This document shows, one piece after another, positions 11,750-24,600 of a DNA stretch of 64,000 bases; the first letter of the stretch is position 1, and every line of letters starts with the position of its first letter. This stretch comes from Pyricularia pennisetigena (taxonomy: Eukaryota > Ascomycota > Sordariomycetes > Magnaporthales > Pyriculariaceae). The translations under genes were made by a program, and so were the position numbers. Under the pieces are notes generated by a model. It was not told the origin of the DNA. It ran no database searches and was given only the letters and a program-made list of their open reading frames with translations. The stretch covers positions 364,228-428,227 of the forward strand of contig NC_043743.1 of NCBI RefSeq assembly GCF_004337985.1, in the 5' to 3' direction.

Positions 11750-13103
11750 ATGGCGGCTCTCAGCATGATGACCAGGGCATCACGTGCCCACGAGCCTACT
11801 TTTGAGCCTACGTCCAGCTCTGTTCTGCACCTGCTTTCTCAACTCGACTTTGAAGATGATGAAGATGACGCTCTTGCGAATGAATATGTCCTCAATACGC
11901 ACTTGGCCGCTGTTCCAGGAGAGCTCGCTCTCTTTATCTTTGAGAATCTGGATCTGGCAAGTGTTTTCGCCCTGTCGGCAACTTGCAGACGGTTCCACCA
12001 GCTCTACCTGGCCAACAAGAGTCAAATCGTCTTTACGGTCTTGGAGACCGATCCGCATTTTGGTCCCTCGGACGGTCTATTCCGCGTCCTGGCCATGTCA
12101 CCCACGGATCTGGAGGTTCCTTGGCGTACCTGGCTCCCCAAGGAGGTTGTGTTTCGGCGCAGAGTACTCTGCAGAGGTGCGGCGCTGCCGACGAATGTTC
12201 CTGGCGAACGCGTTTCTGTTCTTGGCCGAGAGGATGATTCTGCCCCGGGCGTAACCGTGAGACTTGAGGATGCTGATGCCGATCGCGTCATCGAGGTCTG
12301 CAAGCTGGTCAGAGGATGGGAACGTATCTTTCCGTACTATCGGTTCATGAACAATCCCGAGTGCCTGAGGCTGCTCAACGCCAATGAAGAGCGGCGGCTT
12401 CGGGCTGCGCTGTACACGTGGATGCGGTACCACTTTTATTTCCACAGTGACCTTCGGCGGCCTAGGGACTCGCTTATTATGCGCACCAACATGCTCAGGA
12501 TGCTTGACAGCGGAGAGTTGACGGATTTGGAGGACCTGTGGAGGACGGTCAGGTCGTTGGTGGAGTGCCTATGTCCTAGTATGGAAGCCGTGCTTTGCGA
12601 TGCTGTAGGTTGTACCTTAAAACCTTTTCACACATGTTCTTCGCCATGTTTGTCTGAGACTAACCAAGCAACCAATTATTCAGGGTCCACATGTCTCGGT
12701 CGAGGAGGCCGGTAGGGTGGCATGGGGCTGTACGCGACACTGGGAGATTGTGTCGACGATGATGAAGCTGGGCCCGGACAAGCTTCTCTTTTACGTGAAG
12801 AACTGGCACCTATACACCAAGGCGCGGCTCATTGACGAGATACGTCGCGAGCGGCCGGGAATGGAGGCGCAGATCGAGAGCCTTTCGCAGTCGATCCACG
12901 TCGTCATGCGGATGTACCAGGCGCCCAACCACGTGGAGGATCGGTCGTCGGCAGGTATCCTGGACTGGGAGGAGGGCCGGGAACCTGCGCGGCCGTGGTT
13001 CAGAGCCGGCGGTCACGGTATCCTCTGGCGGACTGAGGAGGATCCGGGGGATCATGGGCTTGATGATGCGGCGTTGTTGTGGGCTGGGACGCTGACTGAG
13101 TGA
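11750..13103 (+). CDS. F-box domain protein
   Basis: Two exons, 11750-12604 and 12684-13103, are joined in phase 0 and give 424 aa. The intron starts gtaggt, has a gactaacc branch-like site and ends ttcag. The F-box lies at about residues 50-95: LAAVPGELALFIFENLDLAS followed by VFALSATCRRFHQLY. F-box proteins bring substrates to SCF ubiquitin ligases by binding Skp1. No WD40, LRR or other known substrate-binding repeat is evident. The remainder has a Trp/Tyr-rich region (YTWMRYHFYFHSDLRRPRDS) seen in many uncharacterised Pezizomycotina F-box proteins. An acidic stretch (FEDDEDDALANE) precedes the F-box. The substrate cannot be inferred. Confidence 0.85.
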
Positions 13104-13311
13104 CAGGGGGTGTAATAGTGAACAACTTTTGCAGAGCCGGGATTTATGCTATCGTTCTTGGTTTTGGAGACGGCGATAGAGGGTACGAGGCTGTCAAGAT
13201 TTGGGACTGGGTTGTTGCTGATAGTATCCTTTTGGCTCATCGGTTGCTTAGCATACTCCTATACACAATTTAGCTGATGCGCTCACCATGTATATGGACA
13301 TCGAGGTGGTT

Positions 13312-13343
<32 letters not shown>

Positions 13344-14207
13344 GTACTGTAATGAAAATGTTGCGTGATCTAATCATCGGTAACTTTTTTTGGATTAAAA
13401 CTGGTCTCGGTTTACTCTGGATAATATTCGAGACAATAAATGCGGTAGGCTGTAGCTCCCCCATTTTTTTGTTGTTCTAACAGCTACAGTAGAGAGGCCG
13501 AGTTGGGCTTGCAGTGGGTGGAAATGGAGGCTGGGTCCGAGCTCCACGTGCAACTTGCTACTCACCCTGCAGCAGCAACTTCAAGCTCGCATCAAATAAT
13601 TGTTTCCCTTTCAACCTGCTGCATACATACATACCTGCACACACTTTCACCAACAACCCACCACCGAAATCACAGCCAAACTTTAACCTTTACTCTTTTC
13701 ACCTGTCTGTCATACAAAAATATATGATATTTCCGTAAAGGACTCACTCGTCTTTGCGCTGGTTTCGGACAAAAATCACAACTTGGGTGATTGGCTTCTT
13801 CTTCTTCTCATCGCATTGGACCGCTTGATGTTTAGCGAGCAACACCAACAACATCCGTCTCTCTCTCTCTCTCCCCCTCTCTTTCTCTGTCTCTTATTTC
13901 TACTTCAAGAGTTGACAAAGGGGCGGTTTTCTTGCCACAAGACTGAGCCTGTATCCTCATGTCTACCACCCATTAAATGATTTGGTTTCTTTCCTGGTAT
14001 GATGGATTCTTTGCAAAAAGTCCCTTGAAATGCTCATTATTTCTCGGGTGTTAATACTCGTTCTTCCATGCGATATATCCCATGCTAACCGGGACACTTT
14101 GCGGAAAGAGGGCAAGCAAACCAAAGACTGGATCAAAACTTGTCATCGTCGTGCCCTGCGGTAACCCGCCGCCAGCCCTCATCTACGTGTGGCAGGGCGC
14201 CCTCATA
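13104..14207. other. Intergenic: T30 tract and CT-rich HDA1 leader
   Basis: This region holds a run of 30 T at 13313-13342, then AT-rich sequence, then a strongly pyrimidine-rich zone with a CT dinucleotide run around 13859-13875. The latter probably belongs to the promoter or 5' leader of HDA1. No gene is supported. Confidence 0.6.
13313..13342. repeat. T30 homopolymer
   Basis: 30 consecutive T, about 210 bases after the F-box gene. Confidence 0.95.
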
Positions 14208-16749
14208 ATGGAGGAAGACGCCGTCATGGAGGGCGACGGCCCCTTGCCAGTCAATGGCGACTCAAACGATTACCCCAACGCCAGGGATATCGCATCAGGC
14301 TTCAACGACGATCAGATGCAGCTCCAGTTCGGGGAGGACGAGGATGGCGAGATGCAGCTCCACCTGGAAGACGATGGCGACAACGAGCTGGAGCTGTACA
14401 ACCCGCGGGACTACCCCGAAGATCTGCGCCGCCGCGGTCTGCTGCCGACGGGCTGCTGCTACGACGACCGCATGAAGCTCCACGCCAACGCCGACTTTGG
14501 CGCCGGTCCACACCACCCAGAGGACCCGTCCAGGATCGAGGCCATCTTCAAGACGTTCAAGCAGGCGGGGCTCGTCTTTACCGGGACGGATTCCGAGCTG
14601 ATCGACATCATAGCAAACAGGCCGTCGTCCTACATGTGGCGCATCCCCGCGCGCGAGGCCACAAAGGAGGAGATTTGTCTGGTCCACTACGCAAAGCACT
14701 ACGACTGGGTCAAGGAGCTGTCGACAAAACCGACGGCCGAGCTGCGGAGGCTCACAAAGGAGCTGGACAAGGGCCAGACGAGCGTCTACGTGGGCAGTTT
14801 GACGTTTGAGGCTTCGCTCATCTCGGCCGGGGGCGCCATCGAGACGTGCAAGAGCGTCGTGTCCGGACAGATCAAGAACGGGTTTGCCGTCATCAGGCCG
14901 CCGGGCCACCACGCCGAACAGGACTCGGCCATGGGGTTCTGCATTTTCAACAATGTACCGATCGCTGCCAAGGTGTGCCAGGCGGAATATCCAGAAATCT
15001 GTCAAAAGGTTTTGATATTGGACTGGGACGTACACCACGGCAACGGGATTCAAAACGTATTCTACGAAGACCCCAACGTGCTCTACATATCCCTCCACGT
15101 CTACAAGAACGGCGAGTTCTACCCTGGGAAACCCGAAAACCCCATGACTGCCGACGGCAGCATCAGCTCCTGCGGTTCCGGGCCGGGACTGGGACGGAAT
15201 ATCAACATCGGCTGGGACGACCAGGGAATGGGCGACGGCGAGTACATGGCGGCGTTTCAAAAGATCATCATGCCGATTGCACACGAATTCAACCCGGATC
15301 TGGTCATCATCTCGGCCGGCTTCGACGCGGCCGCGGGCGACCAGCTCGGCGGCTGCTTCGTGACCCCGCAGTGCTACGCCCACATGACGCACATGCTCAT
15401 GTCTCTGGCGCACGGCCGCGTAGCCGTCTGCCTGGAGGGCGGCTACAACCTGTCGGCAATCTCCAAGTCGGCCCTCGCCGTGGCCAGGACCTTGATGGGC
15501 GAGCCGCCCCCTAAGATGGACATGGCCAGCCCCAAGATCAACAGGGAGGCGGCGCGGCTCCTGGCGCAGGTCCAAGCGTACCAGGCGCCGTACTGGGAGT
15601 GCATGCGGCCCGGCGTCGTCGACGTCGAGTACGAGCAGCGGCTCGGGTCCGAGCGGCTTCACGACGTGATCCGGCAGGCTCAGAAGTGGAAGCTGAGCAA
15701 GGACTTTGGGATGCTGCCGCTCTACATACAGCGGGAGAATGCGTACAAGAGCTTTGAGAACCAGGTGCTCGTCACGCCTAGGATACACTTGGCGAGGAAG
15801 ATTATGGTGATTATACACGATGCGTAAGTGTCGTGTCTTGGTCCAAGCTGGGCTCGGTCTGCGGCTGGTATCTACATTTCTACATTACTGACGAACATGT
15901 TATCTTGCTAGACCCGAGCTGCTCGCACAGCCGGACCCGTTGGACAATCACTTGGATCCTCACAATGCTTGGGTGGTAAGATATGGACGCCTTTGCTTCC
16001 CCGGACGCACCAGCGACTAACTAACTACCGGTGTTAAAGAACGACGGTGTATACCAGTACATCAGCTGGGCAGTCAAGGAAAAGTTTGGCGTCATCGACA
16101 TAAACGTTCCGCAATACATTACAAGGCCAGAGGTTAGTCAGCATGTATCCCGTGTATCACTATGGACGGGCCGTTCTCGTCATGACAGAAAGCATGTACA
16201 AGTTTGACTAATTGCCAAAATACCCCCCCTTTTTTTTCAAAACAGGACACCGACGCGCACACCCGCGCGACAGACGAGCGCGAGCTCCACAGGCAAATCC
16301 TCGAAATCACCACCTTCATCTGGGATAACTACCTGCAGCTGTACGACGAGGCCGAGGACATATTCCTGGTCGGGGTCGGGGCGGCGTACCTGGGGATCAA
16401 GACGCTCCTCATCAACCGCGAGTGCAAGCGGCGCATCTCGGGCGTCGTCTCGTTCGTCACGGGCAACCTGCGGCCCGTCAAGTCGGACGTGGATCCAGAC
16501 CTGTCGACCTGGTACCGCGACAACTCGCGCATCTACGTCGGCTCCGACCACGCCTGCTGGCTCGACAACGACCTCACTCGCAAGGTCAACAAGCGCCGCT
16601 TCGGCGCCGTCAAGCGGAGCCCCGTCACGGGCCTCGCTCGCATGATGCGCGAGCACGCGCAGGACGCCCAGGCTTGGATCCGCAGCCGCATCACGACGCC
16701 CGAGGACGGCGGCGATACGACCGATGAGGATGAAGGAGGGAGGGAGTAG
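14208..16749 (+). CDS. HDA1: Class II histone deacetylase HDA1 with Arb2 domain
   Basis: Four exons, 14208-15823, 15912-15975, 16040-16132 and 16246-16749, encode 758 aa. The enzyme removes acetyl groups from histone lysines in a Zn2+-dependent reaction and works in the nucleus in gene silencing. An acidic N-terminus (1-80) is followed by the deacetylase fold. Catalytic motifs are RPPGHHAEQDSAMGFC (~230), DWDVHHGNG (~271) and SAGFDAAAGD (~370), supplying the active-site His pair and the Zn ligands (Asp and His of DVH, Asp of GFDA). A C-terminal Arb2-type domain, typical of fungal Hda1 and Clr3, covers about 520-740. An in-frame ATG at 14082 would add 42 residues. I prefer 14208 because the acidic MEEDAVMEGD start resembles other fungal Hda1 proteins, while the upstream part has no acidic character. 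Confidence 0.95.
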
Positions 16750-17454
16750 TGCGCTGCTCTTGTGTTTTGTTGTCACCTGGGTGATGAGAGGAGGAGAGGG
16801 AGGATTGAATACCTACTTCAAAAGGATATGGAGGAGAGACTGTTCTTTTCTTTTCTATTCTTTTTGTCTTTTTTGTGGCTACCTTTTTTTTTTCATGTTG
16901 ACGTGATGAACTAAATAATCTCATCTTTTATCCAAGTAGCTTTGTCGTATTGAATGAAACTCCGAACTGCACTTTTTTTTTCCCCTTCTTCTGGTCCTAA
17001 TGTCACGAGGTGCTCCAACAGCCTAATATATCCTATTTTCTAGACCCATCCTTCATTTTTACCTTTGACGAATATGTTTGTACTTTTGGCTGGCATTTTA
17101 TTCATTCGTCTACTCCTGCCAATGGTGCATAGTGCAGCTTCGGCAACGTCTCCTCCTATGCAATAATCGGACTGTTGGACAAGACACCAAAAGGTTGGAA
17201 AAGTGAAGACGGAAAAACATGCCTCCAATGCCGGGTGTAAATTCAAAGGATTAATACTATCTGTTTTTTTTTATTTTTTTATTTTGTGTGTTTAGCCACA
17301 ATAGTTTGGTCTCAGTCTCAAGACGAAGGGAACAAAAAAAAAAAAGAGGTTATTAGACCGTCGTCCAGGTCATGAACAACAAGCAAGACTCGTTAGCTGT
17401 TTGCCAAAACCGCTTGGCGTAACGAGATGGATACAAAACAAAGGGTCGTACTGA

Positions 17455-17488
<34 letters not shown>

Positions 17489-17664
17489 AAAGCAATCTTG
17501 TATATATACATATATATATCTGTTACTACCCGCGTCCCCGAAACCATGAAAGGAGAGAAGGAATAAAAGAAAAACCGACAAGAACATCCCAGAAACGGTT
17601 TATATACCTATTAACGGATCTTTATAAAACCATTCTCATCCAAGCGCTGTCCCTTCCCTTCCAA
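16750..17664. other. Convergent intergenic region with A29 tract
   Basis: Common 3' flank of HDA1 and the Gag1-like gene. It is AT-rich with several T/A homopolymers, the longest being 29 A at 17457-17485, followed by a short TATATA run at 17500-17520. No gene is seen. Confidence 0.65.
17457..17485. repeat. A29 homopolymer
   Basis: 29 consecutive A in the convergent HDA1/Gag1-like interval. Confidence 0.95.
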
Positions 17665-19533
17665 TTAAGCCCCGGCCCCTGGTGCGGCCGCCGCGGCTGC
17701 AGCTGCAGGCGCGGGCGCGTGGTGCCCTATGTGCAAGATCTTTCTAAAGCTCTTCCTAATTCCCGACCTCTCCTCCTCACCTGCAGCATTATTCGCACCA
17801 CCACCACCGCCTCCCCCTTCAGTCCCTTCGACACCAGCAGCACTGTTTCGTCGCCCGATTAAGCCCGCAAAGCTCATCCTCCTTCCATGTCCGCCACCTC
17901 CGCCTCCACCGCCAGCACCACCACCAGCAGCAACAGCAGCGGCCTCCCTCCTCATCACCTCCTGCCGCCTCTGCTCCCTCTCCTTTTCGACCCTCCGCCT
18001 CGCTCTGGCAGCGGCCGCGACTCCCGCCGAGTTGGGCATCATGACGCCCGTCATCATCGGGTCGTGGCCCAGGCCCATCATGTTGGAGGGGCGAGGTGGC
18101 CACTCGCCGTCGCGCTTCCAGGCCGCCACGCACGAGCGTATCATATCTGACAGGTTGATGGGGCAGGATGGCTGCGCGGCCGCGGCGACTACCTTGTCGT
18201 AGATTGACAGGTACAACGCCGGGGTGATGCTGGCCCGCATCGGGTTGTTGGGAGGGAGGAGTGGTGGGGGCACGGGGAGGATGGTTTCGATCGGGTATGT
18301 GGACGGATCCGGGTTGCTGCCGGAGCCCGTCGTGGTTACCGAGTGGGATTTGTTGGTTGTGACTGGGGAGAGGATGGAGTCGCCGTCGTATGCGGGTGGG
18401 GTGAGGATTCCGATTCCTGTGGTGGTCGCTGTCGTGGACCCCAAGGTTGATGTTGGATGGGCCTTTGCCGTGGTGATGCTGCTAGCAGTAGTAGTGGTGG
18501 ACGTCGGCGATGCAAGCACAACAGCTTCGCCCTCGCCGTGGCTCGACCTGAAACGGAACAGCTTATCCCTCCGCCTGGGACTGGTCGGGCTTGTAGGGCT
18601 GACGAGCGGTCTAGGCTTGAGGCGCACCGTCCTGGCGCCGGTCCAGGCATCCCTCCTCGCGTTAAAGCAAGCCAGCCCTTCGTTCCAAGCCATCTCCTCG
18701 CGGTCCGCTCGGCGCCGCTTTTCGCGTCCCGCCTGCGAGGTGGCCTGCACGGCGAAGCCGACCGAATCGGGACTGTCAAAGCGGAAGGGCGAGGGGGTCA
18801 CAGCTGGGCCAGACGGCGTAAAGGTAGTACCATCGTCGTCCGAGATGTCAGATGTCCACTCGGCCCGGGGACGATACTGAGATGGGTCTTCTGATACGAT
18901 GCTGTAGATGGACTCGGTATCTGAATCTGCTTCCGCGCCGGAGTCGATTGGCTCGTCCGTTTCCACAGCATCCAGAACTTCAACAACAGCTGCAGGTGCA
19001 TGGACGCCAGTGTCCTCGGCGTTGTCATTGTCCTCATCGACAACCGGATTTTGTGGCTGTTGCTGCTGAGATGGCCCAGCATGATCTACGTCATGGTGAC
19101 CATTGCTGGCATTTTCCACCGCCACATCCATATCCACAGCTTCAGATGTGCTGCTGATCACCAGTGTTCCCTCGACCGTCGTCGGCGTCTTGGGAACTGT
19201 GGCGGCAGCGGCGGGAGCAGGTGGCGGGACCCGAGGCGGCCACTCAAAGGACCAGTCATTTCTGACCTTTGACTGGAGGTAACGTCGCACGGCCTCCTTC
19301 TGCCTCGCCTTGTCTCTGCTGACCAGCTCTGCCTGGATGTCGTAACCATTGGAGTCGTCTCCCTCTACACCGGCCGTCTTGTCACGCAGGTGCGGATGTG
19401 ATGAGGACGACGGCGACGGGAGGTGGCGCAGCCTGGACCTGACCGACCTCCGGATTTCAGACAACGTGCTGGGGCGGCGAGTTGCTGCTGTTGATGCTGG
19501 CGGCCCAGCCCGTTCCGCCATGGTCGACGCCAT
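17665..19533 (-). CDS. Gag1-like clamp domain protein (DUF4050 family)
   Basis: A single exon encodes 622 aa. The pattern matches the fungal Gag1-like clamp/DUF4050 family: a conserved N-terminal block with KARQKEAVRRYLQSKVRNDW and SFEWPPR (about residues 75-105), a middle block with REEMAWNEGLACFNARRDAW (~280), and a C-terminal block with PNNPMRASITPALYLSIYDK plus AWKRDGEWPPR (~430-490). Long low-complexity Ser/Thr, Asp/Glu and Ala/Gly linkers separate the blocks. The tail is Gly-rich, then basic (RKSFRKILHIGHHAP), and ends in poly-Ala. Function in filamentous fungi is not established. Fission-yeast Gag1 is linked to arrestin-like control of amino-acid transporters, and a similar role here is inference. 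The start could be Met1 (19533) or Met5. Confidence 0.75.
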   Translation of the reverse strand: MASTMAERAGPPASTAATRRPSTLSEIRRSVRSRLRHLPSPSSSSHPHLRDKTAGVEGDDSNGYDIQAELVSRDKARQKEAVRRYLQSKVRNDWSFEWPPRVPPPAPAAAATVPKTPTTVEGTLVISSTSEAVDMDVAVENASNGHHDVDHAGPSQQQQPQNPVVDEDNDNAEDTGVHAPAAVVEVLDAVETDEPIDSGAEADSDTESIYSIVSEDPSQYRPRAEWTSDISDDDGTTFTPSGPAVTPSPFRFDSPDSVGFAVQATSQAGREKRRRADREEMAWNEGLACFNARRDAWTGARTVRLKPRPLVSPTSPTSPRRRDKLFRFRSSHGEGEAVVLASPTSTTTTASSITTAKAHPTSTLGSTTATTTGIGILTPPAYDGDSILSPVTTNKSHSVTTTGSGSNPDPSTYPIETILPVPPPLLPPNNPMRASITPALYLSIYDKVVAAAAQPSCPINLSDMIRSCVAAWKRDGEWPPRPSNMMGLGHDPMMTGVMMPNSAGVAAAARARRRVEKEREQRRQEVMRREAAAVAAGGGAGGGGGGGGHGRRMSFAGLIGRRNSAAGVEGTEGGGGGGGANNAAGEEERSGIRKSFRKILHIGHHAPAPAAAAAAAAPGAGA

Positions 19534-21655
19534 GGGCTGACTGAGGACCCTGACTGACTGACTGGGTTTGGGGCGATTTTGGGGGTGACTCGGGAAGTGA
19601 TGATGTAGTTATACAGGTTATGCTTGACGGGTTGATATCCGGGGACCCCTAAAAAAAAATAAACAAAAAAAAAGTAGATCTCGGCAGTGAGGAGAAATTG
19701 GAACGGGTTTGTGTTTGTTTGTTTGTTTCCCTCGATTAATTTTGTCTTCCACTCTTGGAACCTTCCCGTTTACGAATCGTTGACCGTTTTCCTGATTGGT
19801 CGAATAAAAAGGCAAGAGAGGTATGCACAAACGTTGTCAAGTACAAAAAAGAAAAAGAAAAAGAAAAAGACCAAAGAAAACCAACCGGCCCCGGCGTAAC
19901 ACCCAAACCAGAAACCAAACGGGTCTTACTTTCGGGATTTGTTTTTCATTGCGTTGTATCCGGCAGTCTCACAACCTCACTCGCTCGTGAACAAAACCAG
20001 CGAGAAACAAAGAAAAAAAAACAAAAAAAGGTTGAAACGAAAATGAAGAAGAAAAAAAAAATAGCACAGCACATACAAAGTCGATCTGCGGTCTCGGCCG
20101 CTGCGGGGGTGGGGAAAAATAATGGCAGTCCAATCTTAATCCCTGGCAGGGCCATACGGCTCAATAACAAGCAAGCATCAGGGTGGTGGCTTGTCATTTT
20201 TTAGCTGACAACCAGCGCGCCAAAACTGCCTTCAAAAGGCCTGGCCCAGAACACCGCGGCACTCCAGCGCCAAGAAAAAGCCTGGGGCTGAAAGGTCGGC
20301 AGACGGGGGGGTTCTTTGAGAGGGGTGTCTTTTTCTATTCGACTTTTGTGCTTCTTCTCTTCCAGTTATGCCACCCCCCCTCTGGAAGTCACAATATCCC
20401 ATCGGCCTTCGCCTGCTGTGTATCCTTTCCCTGCTTTTTGTTGCTCCTCGGACCTTGCAGTAACGCATTGAGATAGATATGCAAGTATGACCTGAGGACG
20501 GGCGGGGAGAAGAGAGAGTCGACCGGCCGGCCAGCTAGCTGCTTGCTCGTTATTTTGTTTTTACCTTGCTTCACCTCGACTTTGGAGGTGACGGAGGATC
20601 CTATAAAACAAAACCAAAAAAAGATGCAAGTTTAGCCCCCGCAAAAGAAAAAAAACATCAATAAAGTACTAGCCCCAGCTTACACTTTCGATAGGCTGAG
20701 ACCACTTGCGCTAGCTTCGTGTGCTTCTTTTCTACCACATCACTGTGTGCAACGCTACCCAGAACCCCGCATTTAGCGATGCCTCGCTTTTGTTCCTCAG
20801 CGTCTATTCCACATTTTTTCCTCCGAGCAGCTCGGCACCAACACTATGGGTAGGCAGGTGACACGTATAAATAAAGATATTGGACAAAAGGAGGGGGTTC
20901 TGGGTGAGTTCGTGACGTGCAATGTTGAGATAAGAATAATCTAGAACTCTGTCTGATATAGTATTCATTGATCCAGCTCGGCTCGTTTGCTCCCAAAGAG
21001 ACACCACACGGTGGGTACGTCGTAAGCTTGCCAAAATAAGAATGATAATAATACTGTAGCCAGCTTTGCTGTACGCAACTAACTAAGATAATTCCAAAAG
21101 CTGCATCCCTGCAGCCACAGTCACAACCTTAACCACCACCAATGTCGCAAGACCGTTCGTTCGTCCGTCCGTTCGTTTCAACTTTTGGCTAGGTGTCACA
21201 TGCTATCCCGAATGACATCAACTGCACCACTCGATCCAACCCTCCTTTTGCTGATCATGGCCGACTTTGGCATCGATATCACAGTGCCCCCCAGCCAGAT
21301 GAGCAGGGTTGGGTTGGGCTTAGATAGTCATAGTCTCGAAGCTTGCCAGCATTGCTTGATGCATATAATTGCCAATGTACCACGCAACAATTGTGCCCCC
21401 TCATTATAGGATTATCATCTCGGCTGAACCCCAAGTGACAACTATGTGCACAGCCTAGCCCATAAACAAACAAGAAGACAAAAGCGGACACAAAAACCAA
21501 GTCCGTCTACTCCTCTCGTGAGGCCCTCGACAACGTTCTATATAAACACGCCTGCTCATGTCCAATCCGCCTTCTTAGGCTAATCTTAGAAAGAAACCTC
21601 GTGGAATATATATATAAATAAGATAACAATGCCCTGACTTCACGTACGCCAAACA
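19534..21655. other. Intergenic: promoter of the Gag1-like gene and 3' flank of WDR48
   Basis: These 2.1 kb are rich in purine and pyrimidine tracts (for example GAAAAA repeats at 19847-19871 and 20010-20060). A TGAC tetranucleotide repeat lies at 19551-19564, just upstream of the Gag1-like start. Open frames across the tracts are Lys- or Phe-rich artefacts. No gene or RNA gene is recognised. Confidence 0.55.
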
Positions 21656-24600
21656 TCATTTCAACGCTGCCGCAAAAGCAGCAGTCGTCGTCGTTGCAAC
21701 TACTGCCGGCTTCGAAGCAGGCTTCTCTTGCTCTTCCTCGTCTTTGTTTTCCTCTTTTGCCGGCTCTACAGGCGGCGGTGGTGGTCTCAGCTTCAATTCC
21801 TTTTTGCCGTTCGACCGGTAAAAGAGAACCACATCCGCCCCGCCCCTCCAGACTCGCGCTCGAAGCGTCGCCAAGGTCATCGTCACGGGAAGCAACTGTT
21901 TTTTTTTGCATGTCAGCCAATAATACCTAGATGCCAACCGAAAGAGTAACATGGGCAAACTTACCTGATCATTGCACCAAAGCTCCAGATATTCCTCAGG
22001 CTTCATCCGCTCTTTCTTGGCCTCGTCGTTCTCGTCAACCTCCTCATCCTCCTCCAGCCGCTCCGCTACGTACGCCAGGATCTTTCTGACCCTCAACATA
22101 CGGTTCGCGTTGAGCCTGTTATTCCCATCCTGCGCTGCGATATGCGGGAGCTCGTCCTTGTATGGGTTCAGGATGAATGATACTTTGTGCGGCTCCTTGA
22201 CCGGTAGCGTGTTACAGAGGAGTACGTCCCCGAGCCACATGGGAGCCACCTGTTCGATTGTATCCACGTCCGCGCCTACCGTGCCCACCGTACCCCGGTA
22301 GAGCTCCGCGCTGCCGCCAGACGTTTCCTCCTGGATAATGATTTTGGTATTGGCCGGTAATTTGAGCACCGGCGTTTCGGATGGCAGCGACGGCGCTACC
22401 TTGCTTTCGATCAGTTTGTCGGGAACCTCGGCCAACTGCTTCTCGTATTCGTTTCGTATTTTTTGCACCACACCGTGGAAGCTGTCATCGACCTCCTTTT
22501 CATGTTTGGATGACGTTTCTGACCCCGCCGTCCCCCCACCATCGGATTTGTTTTCATCCTCTTGGGGTGCTTGTTTGACCACGGGCTTTTCTGCTGCTGT
22601 TGCTGACCCAGATCGGCTGATTTTGGGTATTTTAAAGTTCCACTTCTTCAACCCCAGCGCTGGCGATTTGCCATTCTCTTTTCCATCCTTCCCGTTCTCA
22701 CCGGCTGGCGTCTTGGGCTCCGCAACGGCAGGAGTCTGCGGCGCTTCTGTGGGAGCTGTCGCCGGTGTTCCCACTGGCTTGTTCCCTGCGTCCACTGCCG
22801 AGATGGCGTTTGAAAAGTAGTCTTCCTTCTCTCCCGACGCCCGGCTGGCTTGGGATGACCTCTTGTCTACCGGCGTTGATGGGTCCAGTGAGGTACGCCC
22901 GGGGGCTGGTGTTGCGAGACCTATCCCAAGCCCTGGCGTCGTCGGTATTGGTGCACCGTTGGCGCGCGGAGTGGTGCCTTCTGCAGACCCCTCTGTTGCC
23001 GTATACTCTGGGATGGTGATTGACGTGGGCGGGTTCGCTTTCGCAGCCGCTATCCTCTTTTCTACTCCCTCATTGAGCGTAGCTCTAAAGGCCTCATCTC
23101 GCCTGATTTCCTCATCCACCAGGTTTGCAAATAAATACCTCAGGATCCATTTGCCAAGGTTTACTAAAGTTTGGTTAGCGTCAAGTTTGCTGTATTCTCA
23201 CCATGAAGCACATGTTGGGCACTCACTCCTCTGATCCTCCCTGAATTCTAGCGGCTCCTCGGTTACAAGCTGATCGGCATACATCTCGGCATCGAAGCAA
23301 TTAAACGGTTCGAGTACCACGGTTAGATTACCTGAGCTTGTGTCTATCGAACACCAAGGAGCTGTGGCGTCAATGGTGTTGACCTCGGGCTCCACGTCTT
23401 CTAAGTGCCTCTTTCCGAATTTTTGAATGGGTCGGCACTGCCAGTGGCCCGATTAGCTTATGACTGACTGGTTTTGAGTCGATCAGCAACAACTTTGCGA
23501 GCAAATACTCACATTGATAAGGTCCCATAGCAGTACTTCCCCTGCCGTGTCAAGTGTCAACACTCTGCGACGATCGTTTAGCAGACGGTGCTTAACCAGT
23601 CCGAACTGTCCCTCGATCGTTTCCGCAGGGAGATGCTGCATCGGCTCCGCGGCAGGGACCGAGGTATCAAGTATTATTTCAGACTCTTTCCTGGAAAGCC
23701 CAGGTTCCGGCGGCTCATTGGCTTCGGAGCTGATAAAAGGCACTGCAGGATACACAGCTGTGTTGGATATCCTCAGGATAGATTTGGCGGGTATCTCCTT
23801 GACGCCGGGCGCAGCAGAAGCAACGGTAGGTGGTGATACTGAACCTTCCATCGGCCTATTAGCGGAGATGTGCGTCGAAACAGACCCCCGATGTTGCCTA
23901 AAAGCCTCAGGCAGCGCATCCTGGCTGGTCTCGACGTCCAGCCACCGGTTGATGGATGATGTTGCCGTCGCCGTCCAGATGTGACCTCCACAAGCCAGAA
24001 CCTTGCTCACACCGTCGTTCTCCTGCGCAATAGCAACAGACAAACCTTCATCCAGCTCCCCAAATGTGCCTCTGACATCAGTCTTTACGACCATGCCCGA
24101 GCGGTCACTGCTATAAAAGACCTCCAGCCCCGGATCCTCTGAATACAAAGACCAGACACTGTCGTTGTGCATGGTCAATGTGTGCATGCACCGTCCGGCC
24201 GTGACGCTCCATACCTTGACCGTCTGGTCAGAGCTGGCCGTCATGACGGTGTCGCCGGCCTCGTTGACCAGAATTGAGCGGACGTTGTCCGTGTGTCCGA
24301 CGAACTTTGTTATGCGCTTGCCGGACCGTGGGTCCCACAAGCGAAGCGTGGACTCGGGCCCGCCGCTGGCGAGGATGCTGTGGTTTACGCTGAGAGCGTA
24401 GACGGAGCCCTTCTCCGTGATCTCCTCGCCGCTGACGTCGATCTCGAGCGTCTTGCCGCCCCCGTTCAGGTCCCAGAGATAAATCTTTCTGTCAAGCCCG
24501 CCCGATGCGACCCAGCTGGTGGATGGGCTCGGTGTAGCCACACACTTAACGTAGTCGGCATGCTGGCCGATGGTGACGGGCTCGGCCGTAGTGTCTGTGT

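Noticed and set aside
14295..15818. 507-codon open frame on the minus strand
   Set aside because: Exactly antisense to the HDA1 catalytic domain; its length comes from the GC-rich codon pattern of HDA1, and it shows no domain of its own.
18224..18880. 218-codon plus-strand open frame
   Set aside because: Antisense to the Gag1-like gene; low complexity.
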